Below are positions 1 through 9,599 of a DNA stretch of 64,000 bases, in pieces (the first letter of the stretch is position 1; every line of letters begins with the position of its first letter). The DNA lies in assembly GCA_027257055.1 (NCBI GenBank), contig JAPVLO010000133.1, forward strand, positions 5,270,001 to 5,334,000, in the 5' to 3' direction. Source of the stretch: Cephalopachus bancanus (lineage: Eukaryota; Chordata; Mammalia; Primates; Tarsiidae). Below the pieces are notes generated by a model. It ran no database searches. It was not told the origin of the DNA and worked only from the letters and a program-made list of their open reading frames with translations. The position numbers and the translations under genes are program-made.

Positions 1-1440
1 AATTAAAAGTCAAATCAGTGCCAAGACACATTATACGTGGATGAAACAAGATGGAACGGAGCATCACTCGGTCACAGATGGGATTCTACAGTCATGGATG
101 AGAAGCCGGGTATTACCAGAAGCATCTCCCTGGTCTAGACAGGCTCTGACCAACTCTAGGAGAGAAGAGTCCCAGATTGTGTTAGAACAAAGGCCTTTCT
201 GAAACTGCAAGTATTTTTTTTTTTTTAATTCTAGGGACCAAAATTAAAGCTTGGTTAGAGTCGTTTTGCAATTCTGAAAGAACTGATTGTTCTGAAGCCA
301 CACCTTGGTTACTTCCTCAGCAATTACTACAATGAAAGATCATTGTCAGATGCGTGTTCGGCAGGAGGGCAGATTCTCAGACTGTAGTTTGCCTGGATTC
401 CATGGGAAAGGGGGAAGGGGACCCATGTGCCGGGGCGGCATGATTTGCTTGACCTGGTCCCCTTGGGCTTGCCCTGCAGCATACAGGCCTCAGTGTTACT
501 GTCAAGAGCTCTTCAGTTTCTGAAAAGGGAAGGTGGGTCGGGGACACATGCCCTTGCTTCCCACACACACTACACATACACACACACTCACAGATCTGCA
601 AGTGCTTTAAGTGGGGAAACATGTTATTTGTATCATGTAGACGTGGCCAAAATGTTCTGAACCCATCAAAGACTTGTCAGAAGATGTAGCCCCCACCCAG
701 AAGCATCTGTTCTTTGTAGTCCTCAGGAGAGATAACCGCATACAGGGTCCTTATGTCAGTCTGACGGGAATGCAAGTCTCTACTTGGAATGGCTACCTAT
801 GTTGAGGAAAAGGAAGAGATATTACAAGAGGGAAGCGACCTTAAGGTTCCTATGTGGATCTGGCTGAAAACTGCTTGAAGAGGACATGTTTACTCGAGAC
901 AATATGGGACTTCAAGTTCTACAAGGCCCTAACTGTGAATTGATTTTTAAAAACTTTTTTTAAAAGTTTGAAAACTGTTTCTTTATCTGTAAAACGGACA
1001 CATCAGTAACCATTTGACTACTTTCCATGAGGATGGAATTTAGACCACTATTCAAGTTTCCTGGAAGTAAAAACACTGGTATATAAGCTATCCAGTTGAA
1101 GTACAAAAAACTTGACTTGCCTGTGGCCAGTTATATCTCAGTAACAGATGGACATTGTTGCAAAGCCAAACTGACATTTCCCTCTGCTGCAATGGGCTAA
1201 AACCTTGACAATATACAATGTAGTTATAGGAAAGAAAACTTTATGCCTTAAGATAAATGAGCAAATGTAAGAAATTTCTCCAAACGGGGTTGTTTGTCTA
1301 ATACTAATATCTGAAATAGATAAAGACTGAAGCTCTTTTTCTGTGAGTTACTGACTCTGTAATAAAATGACTTTATCCCTGATTTTTACAAGTCTGATAG
1401 ATGATAAGCCTTATAGATACTCATGCAGAAATTATGAGCT
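1..1440. other. no gene seen; mostly unassigned sequence
   Basis: I see no gene, RNA gene or young repeat here. Short frames at 305-660 match nothing I recognise and run into a small CA-rich patch near 565-595. Around 960-1040 a 'tttatctgtaaaacgg' segment resembles the MIR consensus, but it is too short to place with confidence. Confidence 0.4.
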
Positions 1441-1739
1441 GGTCCTTAAGAAGTGGCCCCAGTGGAGATAAGGGGGCCAGCCTCTGTGCCCCCTGCATTG
1501 ACCAGTAAGTCGTCCCAGGTGGGCTGCCCCAGGGAGAGGCACAGGCTGGCATAAGGCAGCTTCCTTGTGTGGAGGAAAACGCTTGAAGAGGGATCCGGCT
1601 GTGAGTCCTCAGTAGGCAATACTTGCGGCAGCTGGGTGGATGAATGTTTCAGTTCTGAGGGAGGGTCCAGGAGGCACATGTCAGCATCCACCACGAACAG
1701 TTTCCCAAAAGTCAGATTACTGATTAGCGTGTGAGTTAC

Positions 1740-2060
1740 ACGGGTTGGCAGATTATTTTCTTCAAAAGTTACAATTCGCACTTCTATCAGCAATGTACGA
1801 GAATGCCTGTTTCCCTGAATCCTTGTCAGCACTGAGTATTATTGCTTTTAAATAAATTTAACAATGGTGTATCAAGGTTATTTTAAGTTGCATTTTCCTG
1901 ATTATTACTAAGGCTGAACATCTCTTGTTAGTGATATGCATCTCTACTTTGGTAATATTTGCATGTGTGCGTGTGCATGTCTGTGACTCATCTTTTTGTT
2001 GTGTTTGTGTATAAATGGCATAAGTTCATTGTGAAGTATTGTGGCAGTCCTCTGGCTGTC
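1740..2060 (-). mobile_element. old LINE-1 ORF2 fragment
   Basis: On the minus strand the segment resembles the 3' half of L1 ORF2: an 'acaaggattcaggg' followed by 'cattgctgatagaagtg' block, then on the plus strand the 'tgcattttcctgattattactaaggctgaacatct' type block. Substitutions are many, so this is an old L1M-type fragment. The first 30 or so codons of a 128-codon minus-strand frame (1446-1832) come from it. The rest of that frame, down to the stop near 1446, matches nothing I recognise. Confidence 0.55.
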
Positions 2061-2349
2061 TCTTGAAATCTGTTCTTCCCTTTGCTGCCTTTGCACATGA
2101 CCAGGGCAGTCCCTAGTCTCCTCTGCAGTTGTGTGATATTTCAGCTAAGTGGATGTGGATTATGGGAGAAATGTCTTTGTTAGGCTTCCTATTTGACTTT
2201 TTGTCCTTTTCTTCTGGCTGGACACAGATGACAATGGCTGTGGTGGAGCTATGAGCTAGCATGCCAAAAACCATGAATCCCACTCTGGACTGCTTGGTGA
2301 GCAAGAAATGGAGGACTAAGCTCCGACATTTTTTTTTCTCTTATCCAAC

Positions 2350-2765
2350 TTCCTAACTAAGAGGCTTGGGGAGTCACGCCTAATATGGTCTCACCAGACA
2401 AAGTTTTATGACCCCAGTACTTTATGTACTAAAGTTTGCTTTCCAACCTGACTCTGGCATAACATCACATGACAGATAAAGAAGGAAATCAAAATACATA
2501 ATGACCCTGCAAAGCTGTGTCTTGGGAACTCCCAGACTCCAAGCACCTTGGCCTTTACTGATTTCCAAAATTCCTTCGACAGGAACTACAAATTGCTAGC
2601 CAAGAAATCCTTAAATCCACCTATAACTTGCAAGCTCCCATTTGGACATGTTCCTCCTTCCCAGGTCAAACCAATGAAAATTGGACAAGTACTGATTTAT
2701 GGCTTTTTTGCAACTTCTGCCTCCCTAGACTGTATATAACCAAATTGCAATTAAACCACCCCAGA
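2350..2765 (+). mobile_element. older ERV LTR, left part (interrupted)
   Basis: This is the U3-like part of a plus-strand LTR. A TATA-type motif lies at about 2731-2740, followed by a 'ccaaattgcaattaaaccacc' stretch typical of class I mammalian LTRs just after the promoter. The sequence breaks at 2765, where a minus-strand LTR is inserted, and resumes at 3547. The left end is not sharply defined. The subfamily is not named because I cannot compare it with a library. Confidence 0.5.
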
Positions 2766-2799
2766 TGATACGGATTGTCAGCTCAGTGGGTCAGCCAGC

Positions 2800-2965
2800 C
2801 AAGCCCCGTCGATGGGCTGGCAAACTTAGCCCTATAAGTGTTGGCTCTAATGGGCTGACAAGCCAAGCCCTGAGAGTGTTGCTGATTTGGTGGGCTGGGA
2901 AGCCTAGCCCCTGGATTGTTGACTCTAATGGGCTGGTAGGTCAAGCCCTGAGAGTGTTGCAGCTT
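2800..2965 (-). repeat. 78-bp tandem repeat inside LTR U5
   Basis: The block from 'ctctaatgggctg' to 'ccctgagagtgttg' occurs twice, about 78 bp apart (near 2845 and 2923). Each unit is made of two related halves of about 39 bp carrying 'gggctgg' and 'agccnagcccc'. A partial third copy lies on the left side. Confidence 0.65.
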
Positions 2966-3165
2966 CCAGAAGTGTCTCAGGTTTGGAGTCTTGCCTTCTT
3001 CCAGCAGCTCTCCCAGTTCAGCTGGCTCTGTCAGCTGGCAAGTCAGCCTTAGGGGGACACAGCTCTTTGGCTCCCATGATCTTCTGAAGCTCTTTAGGTC
3101 AGGGTCCTTGTCTTGTGCCCAGGAGGAATAAGGGACATGGACAACCAGAAAATGAGAAAGCAGGA

Positions 3166-3171
3166 TTTATT
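3166..3171 (-). terminator. polyadenylation signal AATAAA of the solo LTR
   Basis: On the minus strand this reads AATAAA, followed about 12-20 nt later by 'ctttctcattttctggttg', a plausible cleavage site plus GT-rich downstream element. The two R-only retrocopies at 5.9 and 42.8 kb change to A-rich tails at the matching position, which supports use of this site. Confidence 0.65.
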
Positions 3172-3242
3172 GAGAGGACAGAAAAGCTCCCACAGTGGGA
3201 GGGGACCTGAGGGAGTTGCTGATTTGGAGCTGAAATCTGATG

Positions 3243-3250
3243 CTTATATA
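3243..3250 (-). promoter_or_regulatory. TATA box of the solo LTR
   Basis: On the minus strand this reads TATATAAG, with CCAAT-type boxes 20-125 bp upstream. A start site 30 bp downstream falls at about 3220, the exact position where both R-only retrocopies elsewhere in the window begin. Confidence 0.65.
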
Positions 3251-3546
3251 GCCCTAAGACTGAGCCGATTGGCTAACACTAGCTGTGAGCTGATTGGTCG
3301 GCATTAGCTGTTCTGATTTGTCAGTACTGAGGACCAATCAGCAGGAGGTAGGAGCTAATTGTGAGCTGATTGGTTGTTTTTCTATCCCAGCAATGAGTGC
3401 TTAAGCTCTAGCTTGAAGGTTCCCAGTGAGCTTGCTTACCAATGTGAGTGTATTAGTCCTGAGGTCTGAAGAAAGTTCACTACATTGTTACCAGGAGACC
3501 CACCCCGTCTATCTGCCTAGCTTTACTCTAGCTATCTCCTCTCTCA

Positions 3547-3647
3547 CAGACACATGCTCTCAAGGCTGTGGCCTGACCATTCACAGCTGGCTCAGAATAA
3601 ACTATCTTAAAATATTTTACATCACTTGGCATCTTTTTTTGTCAACA
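3547..3647 (+). mobile_element. older ERV LTR, right part (R-U5 end)
   Basis: This continues the LTR broken at 2765: a 'cacatgctctcaaggctgtg' segment, then 'cagaataaac' (poly(A) signal AATAAA), 'aaaatattttac' and a terminal 'gtcaaca'. This order is standard for plus-strand class I LTR ends. Confidence 0.6.
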
Positions 3648-3812
3648 AAATAAACATTTGAGTTATATACACTTTTGGAATGTAATATTTGTTTTAATAG
3701 ATTAGCCCATACTAATACAGACGTATTATCTAATTTCTTCCCAGTCTGTCATTTGTACTTGACCACATATCATGGTGTCTTTTTAAAAACTGCTTAAAGA
3801 AAACTGCACACA

Positions 3813-4123
3813 GCCGGGCTTGGTGGCTCAGCCTGTAATCCCGCGCCTTTGGGAGGCTGAGGTGAGCAGATTGCCTGAGTCCGCGGGTTCGAGACCCGCC
3901 TGGGCAGCGAGACCTCATCTCTACAATAAATCAAAACAACAACAACAAAAAAAAAAACCAGCCAGGCATGGTAGCGCATGCCTGTAATTCCGGCTACTCG
4001 GAAGGCTGAGGTGGAAGGATCGCCGGAGTCCAGCAGGTCGAGGCTGCGGTGGCTGGAAGCGGCCACTGCACTCCAGTCTGGGCGACAGAGTGAGACTCCA
4101 ACTCAAAAAAAAAAAAAAAAAAG
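3813..4123 (+). mobile_element. young lemur-type Alu
   Basis: This is a full dimeric Alu with a middle A-rich linker ('caaaacaacaacaac') and an A tail after 'gactccaactc'. It is flanked by a perfect 15-bp TSD, aaagaaaactgcaca (3796-3810 and 4125-4139). The left arm holds the hairpin gcggg-ttcgaga-cccgc around its B box. The perfect TSD and intact CpGs mark it as one of the youngest insertions in the window. Confidence 0.92.
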
Positions 4124-4199
4124 AAAAGAAAACTGCACATGCAAAGGTGTTTCGGAGCAGAGTTCAGAGAAGTAGGGGAAATGTAGGACAGTGTGGTAT

Positions 4200-5880
4200 T
4201 GTGGAAGCGTTTTAAGAAAAAGCCGTGATCAGCCATGTTTCTTATTGTTGAAAGGCAAGACAGGCACCCTGAGAGCTGACTGGTGCTTGGTGGCTGGTTC
4301 GCTGCAAAGGCCTCAGAGAAAGGAATTAGAAAGCATTCCCATGTGAGGGCAGAGGATAGGAAGTGCTGGCCTAAATGTCCATCTTCTGCTAATGAATGTG
4401 TCAAAACTGTAAAAAGTCTGAAGGGCTCCCAACGTGCCCTTGAGCAGCAGTAAAAGCACTGTTCAGTCCTGAAACATTGACCTGCATGTCTCTGTGGGAC
4501 TGGACACCTGGGCAGTTCCAGTTCATCCCACTAGAATCCATCTGCAGGCAGGTCCTGGGAAACTACCCATTAACGAGTTCAGAGAGCCAAGTTGACCTTT
4601 CACACCTAACTAACAGTGCCCTTCCCAAAAGGCCCAACACTCATAAGCAGTAAGTTGTGGCCCACTATTCCTTGCTGTCTAAACATGACAGATCAACTTT
4701 CAATTTTTCACCTTTGCCTTATTCAACTCTCTTGTTTTCTCAGGTGAGCCTTTAAAAATTACTTCTAATGTTAGAATATTCTAGGTGACTGAATCTCAAG
4801 ACAGAAAGAAATCCTTTCACTTACAAGAAAAAACATGATAAAATTTTATTGCACAATCCTAGTTAATGGATTAAAATAAGAGAAAATATATTTTGATTAA
4901 TCCTTTAAATTAAATGAGTATGGAAATAATTTACCCTCCATAAAAGTGAGAAGTGGAGAGAGACTCAGACTTGTCAAAAGACATCAACCCATGTGCTTAT
5001 TAAAAGTATATGGTGCTTTGCTTTACACACCCGGAACTGAAGATGACTTTTCTAATTACCTATGACATGTGAAGTCAATTGTCCTTAATACATTCAGAAT
5101 GACACATTACGAATGAATAGATATTAGAGCTTTCTGCTCTGATGCTCATAGAAACAACCGATGACGTGAAGGACAAACACTTGGATATGTCACCTTATGC
5201 CTTATGAAAAAAAAAAGAGAGTGATGCTAGGAAAAGGTAGAGTCATTCTATACTTCACATTTTTAGTAATTCTGAGCATGAAATCATTTGTTGAAGAAAA
5301 AATTCATGTTTTTTTGGTTTAAAATATGTAGCAAGTTTAAACTACAGAGTTAAGAAGCTTCAGTCTTACTTGATTCAAAAACACTCATTAGTTCCTGGCA
5401 ATTAAACAGCATGTATGCTATCCATTTTAAGGTAATTTATCTCTAGTTTCTCTTTATGAACTATTTAGAAAGTCATAAAATTTAGCAGCAGAAATGAAAA
5501 TAGGGTCTATGTTTTTATTACTGCCTTCTCACTATATACTACCAAAGCTTTAAAACATCTGTTTTCTTTCATAATCAATTTTATAAATTATTTCTATTAG
5601 TTAGCCAACAAATAAAGGGAATATAAACATTTTGAGAAATGGGAATTCTCCAGGATTCCAAGACACACACTCACTCTAGATAATGTTTTTTCATGTCGTT
5701 GATTTAACGTAATGTATTTTAACTTCAGAGGCTTCTTTTAGAAGAGTATCTGTCTTACTGGGACTATTCCATATAATCTTGAATGGATTACATACAAAGT
5801 TGTTTTGCCCATGCATCTACAGTGCGAAAACATAGCCACATGATTATAATGTCATCAAGGATGTCTTCGGTGTGTAAACA
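4200..5880. other. no gene seen; AT-rich unassigned sequence
   Basis: This is about 1.7 kb with no recognised repeat and no plausible coding frame. It is AT-rich with many TAAT/ATTA motifs. I see nothing else I can support. Confidence 0.35.
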
Positions 5881-5902
5881 TAAACTAATATCCTATATGT
5901 TT

Positions 5903-5991
5903 TTTTTTCTTTCTTTCTTTCTTTTTTAAGCAGGATTTATGGAGAGGGCAGAAAAGCTCCCATAGTGTGAGGGTACCCAAAGGGATTGCCT
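5903..5991 (-). mobile_element. R-only retrocopy of the solo-LTR family, with A-rich tail
   Basis: Read on the minus strand, the copy begins GGCAATCCC at 5990, runs through the LTR R region including an AATAAA-like CATAAA, and changes directly into an A-rich tail (aaaaaagaaagaaag...). It is flanked by a 14-bp TSD, tatcctatatgttt (5889-5902) and tatcctctatgttt (5992-6005), 13/14 identical. There is no U3 and no U5. A tail plus a TSD of this length points to LINE-1-mediated insertion of an RNA that began at the LTR start site and ended at its poly(A) site. Confidence 0.7.
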
Positions 5992-6009
5992 TATCCTCTA
6001 TGTTTCTAG

Positions 6010-6775
6010 ACGTTATGACTCTCCTGCGCGTTTGGTTAGAACTTAGAATCGGGCAGGATCTTATGGAAGAGGACAGTATGACAGACTGTTTGCCGAGTCT
6101 AGGTCTGGGGCGGGTGATGCTGATGAGCAAATGCCATTGCTGAAACTGCCGCACCTCTGCCCCACCCCCGCAGACATGACTGTGCTCTGCTGTGTTTTCT
6201 TGTTACAGCAGAACATTCTCTTCCTTTCTGGAGTGTGAGTTCTACTAGATGAACCTGTCTCCATCTTTGCTGGGCTCCCAACTACCCTGAGTGCCATTGC
6301 CTCTTAGCACAATTTTGTTGAAGACATGACTTTCAAGTAATCGAACTCATAGTCCACTTGGCTTTTTTTTTTTTAAGTCAACCCATACAAAGTTGCTTTA
6401 TATATGATTTCCCTACTAGATGCATTAACATACAATTTCTAGCCCTATTTAATTGGACTAGGAGCAAGGGGGAAAACCCTGGTAAATAATTAGTCGTTGC
6501 TAGCTTTGCCACCAGAGAGGAGGAGGTGAACTCACATAGGATTAGAGGGACGCCCAACTGAGGGAGCTGATTTTTGTCACTGACATTTCCACTTGGGCTT
6601 TTTTGAAAACCATAAACAGGCTTGCACAGTATGCAGAGCTACTGTTCATGATTTGTGGTGTGTTCCCTACATTCCTTCCTAAAATATTACTTGTGTGATT
6701 CACATGCATACTAAAATTGCAATTTTTAAACTAATCTCATTTCTTCATATTTTTCTGCCCGTTCTTGGTCAAAAT
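6010..6775. other. no gene seen
   Basis: I see no recognised gene or well-supported repeat. The overlapping frames on the minus strand (about 6061-6297) are short and share no family signature. Confidence 0.35.
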
Positions 6776-6777
6776 CG

Positions 6778-6904
6778 ATCTCTCTCTCTCTTTCTCTCTC
6801 TCTGCCTCTCTCTCTCTGTCTGTCTTTCTGTGTCTCTCACTTTGTGTCTCTGTCTCACTCTCTCTGCTTCTCTCTGTCTCTCTGTCTCTCTCTGCCTCTC
6901 TCTT

Positions 6905-6939
<35 letters not shown>

Positions 6940-6975
6940 GCTCCTCACCCCTCCCTCTCTCTCTGTCTCTCTCTG
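6778..6975. repeat. CT-rich simple repeat
   Basis: About 200 bp of imperfect (CT)n with interspersed G (ctctgtctct). It creates long serine/leucine-rich or arginine/glutamate-rich open frames on both strands, which are not genes. Confidence 0.95.
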
Positions 6976-7014
6976 CCACCCACCCCCTGCCTCCCTCTGG
7001 TCATGCTTTAAAAT

Positions 7015-7130
7015 ACTTTGAACCTCAGTATTTTTTAACCTGTAAAATGGAGATAAAAATACTTATGAGATTGTAAATGATCAACTTAACTAATCAATTC
7101 ATATGGTGGGTGATTAGTAAGTATTCATTT
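7015..7130 (+). mobile_element. MIR fragment
   Basis: It contains the MIR-like order 'cctcagtatttttt-aacctgtaaaatggagataaaaatac' and then 'gattgtaaatgat', ending in 'gtgattagtaagtattcattt'. Old and diverged. Confidence 0.6.
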
Positions 7131-7267
7131 CCTTCCCATTTTAAAAAAGCAATGTATAGGCTGATTTACAAATGTGGTTTATTCCAATGTTGTACTCCAT
7201 GAAGAAAAATATTGTAGTCAAATTAGTTGGGAAAAAAAGGGGGTTCTGCAAAGTTACTTGAATTTTC

Positions 7268-7440
7268 TACCTAATTACAGGACTTTTCAGAGTGTTTAAC
7301 ATGCCTTGTGAATCTCCAAGAGTATGATTTGTAGCCTTTCCCAAGTGCACTTGACCACAGAACCCTTTTTGGGTGGTGCACAGAGGAACAGCTTGTGTTC
7401 TTCTGAACACGGCGTGAGGAACACTGCCCTGGTGGGATCA
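7268..7440. mobile_element. possible old hAT-type DNA transposon fragment
   Basis: 'ttgaccacagaaccctttttgg', then 'tcttctgaacacggcgtgaggaacactg', resembles the terminal part of MER/Charlie-type non-autonomous elements. Only one end is convincing. Confidence 0.3.
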
Positions 7441-9205
7441 GAATCTTTGAGTGTGTTGCTTTACCCCCTGGGCATGTCTGGAAAGAGGAGTGCCCCTTGG
7501 GTCCTAGGAGTGGCCTACGCAGGGAAATATATTACAAGCAAACACAAAGAGGGCAAATATTTTCCCTCTGCTTCTAGTAAGAAAATGGAGTCAGCAAGGG
7601 GCTGAAAGCCAGGTCTTTCTGTCTCACTTGTGATGGCTAAGAATGGTCCTCGAGTTTGGAAGTCCTGGGGGTGCAGGGTGTTGGAGGGTGACTGAAAAGG
7701 AAATACCATGAGAAATAAATCACCAGGATGGAGGAGAAACCGAAGATATTCTGTGGGGGCTGGGCAGGGTCCGGTACACTGTCCCTTCTTATGAAATGAA
7801 ATATTCCTGTTTATGTGATGGAAAATCTGTCCCAATTCATTCTCATTAAGGCTCCAGCAAGTTCATCAGAAGAAGTTTATAGAGACCTTGGGGAAAGCGC
7901 AACAGGGAGTTTCCTGTTGGGGGCTGGAGGCAGAGAGAGAGTGTTTGCTCTTTATTGGGGTTTGCTTTTTTAATTGGTGTTTGAAGAAACCCCCTTTTTC
8001 ATAGTTGAAGTTAAGCAGAATTAATGTTAATTAAAAAATCATGTTTGTGTTCCCAGAGCACATTCAAGCCATGAGAAGGGAAATGGCTCTTCCAGAACAC
8101 TTTTCTCCTGGCTTTGTTTGCAAGGGGACTGACTGGGGAGGCCTTCTGCCAGGTGAGGGAGAGAGCTGCCAGGTTATTCCTGGAGCTTGAAAGGATGTGT
8201 TTGCAAAGACACTTGGGGTAAAATACACACCCAAGAGTGTCAAAAGAGTCTGGTTTGGTTTGGTTTTAAAGCAGGGACACAGCTCGGTGTGAGATCCCCC
8301 AATGAGATGGCTAAGAATGTGCTGGTGGAAGACAGGGTCAGTGCTGTGAAGAATGGACAGTTTTTCCACTTGCTATTGGAAGTCGACCCTCTTTTCATTG
8401 GCTTGGACAGCCTGTACTGGGTCTTTCCATGTAACATTTCTTAAGGAAGTTTTACTTCGCACGCGGAGGACTTCAATAAATACACATGTGCCACCCAGTC
8501 CCAGAGCCTACATAGTCCTTTGGGTATAATTAACTTGGGGGACTCACTAGATCCAAGCAACCACCACAGATAGTCCGGGGGAAAAGACATATCCTGGATT
8601 TGTCTCTCTGCAGGTTCCTGAGCCCTCTGGCCATTTTTAAAGGTATGTGTCACATGCAGTGGAATAAGAATGTCTAACATTGAGTTACATTTAGGCAGAA
8701 GTGTACTATCATTAACAGCAGTTCTGAAACTTGAAAGGACTTTCCAATTCAATGAAGGTCATTATTTGATCATGCATTCATTTATGTATTTTTCATTTCT
8801 TTCTTAAAACATCTGAAGTGGCTTATAAAACCAAAAGCATATAGAAAACAAGTTTGATGATGTCAGCTGGGGTTTGGAAATGGGGTCTCTAGAGAGAGGA
8901 GAGAGGGATCTACTCTTCCCATGGGTTGGAGTGGCTCTGACCCAGCAACCATCTGGAGTCTGAGCTTCTGGAAAGGCAGGAGGAAAAAGTGAAAGTCTTG
9001 AAATATTTTCATGAGAATTGAAGAAACATATCATTTCTTCTTTGAATGCAAGTTTTTCTAGCACTAAATTCCGAAGGAAATAAAGTTTTTTTTATGAATG
9101 TGCTTTTCTTTTAGCATGTGTGATTTCTTCTCTCTTGGAAGTCTTGTTTCAGGCACACACATGATTCCTGAATGCACTTAAACCATACAGAAGTCTGTCA
9201 ACTGA
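7441..9205. other. no gene seen
   Basis: There are several open frames of 80-106 codons (7515-7835 -, 8064-8369 -, 8187-8444 +, 8441-8752 -). They overlap one another, lack splice-site or family support, and match no protein I recognise. No repeat identified with confidence. Confidence 0.35.
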
Positions 9206-9289
9206 AAAGTGAAGGTTGTCCTCAGCCTTTCAGCCTTGCCTTCCCACCTGGCATCTGGTGGTCTCGTTCCTGACCTTCTGCTACGATCC

Positions 9290-9590
9290 CCCCCTTATTT
9301 TCTCCTCCCCATGTCTATTATACACATTCTATACAGGGATCATAGGTAGGAGTTATTATCCAGCTTGTTTTTCTCTATCTCTGTCTCAAAGATCATCCAT
9401 ATCAATACAAATGGTTCTATCTTGTTTTGTAAAACTGCTGTGTGAATGTTCTGAAATTTATCAAAACATTCTCCAATGTTTGAGTTGCTTGCAATGTTTC
9501 AATATGATAAACAATACGATAAAACATTATGTGCATATGTTTAAAAATTTTTATGTGGTGGATATGATAGGATTTAGAAGCTGAAAACCA
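9290..9590 (-). mobile_element. probable old LINE-1 fragment
   Basis: Phrases such as 'tcaaagatcatccatatcaatacaaatggttctatc', 'aaaactgctgtgtgaatgtt' and 'acattctccaatgt' follow the order of an old L1 3' region in reverse orientation. Highly diverged. Confidence 0.4.
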
Positions 9591-9599
9591 GGTCACAGG

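Larger units (their letters stand above)
2766..3546 (-). mobile_element. gammaretrovirus-like solo LTR (class I ERV)
   Basis: This is a 781-bp element reading TG...CA on the minus strand, flanked by a perfect 4-bp duplication CAGA (2762-2765 and 3547-3550), the size expected for gammaretroviral integration. Read on the minus strand, U3 carries CCAAT-type boxes (plus-strand positions about 3268-3272, 3293-3297, 3333-3337 and 3369-3373). A TATA box lies at 3243-3250. An AATAAA signal lies at 3166-3171, followed by a GT-rich stretch. The predicted R region is about 3152-3220, near 69 nt and similar to the R of known gammaretroviruses. U5 contains a 78-bp tandem repeat. No gag, pol or env sequence is present, so it is a solo LTR. 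It sits inside the older plus-strand LTR. Confidence 0.8.

Noticed and set aside
1446..1832. 128-codon minus-strand frame
   Set aside because: Its first third is LINE-1 ORF2-like sequence and the remainder matches no protein I recognise; no splice or promoter support.
3870..3905. tRNA-like T arm as a possible tRNA gene
   Set aside because: It lies inside an Alu left arm; no acceptor, D or anticodon arm is present around it.
6695..7076. Ser/Leu-rich frames of 103-108 codons
   Set aside because: Produced by the CT-rich simple repeat; the opposite strand gives Arg/Glu-rich frames for the same reason.
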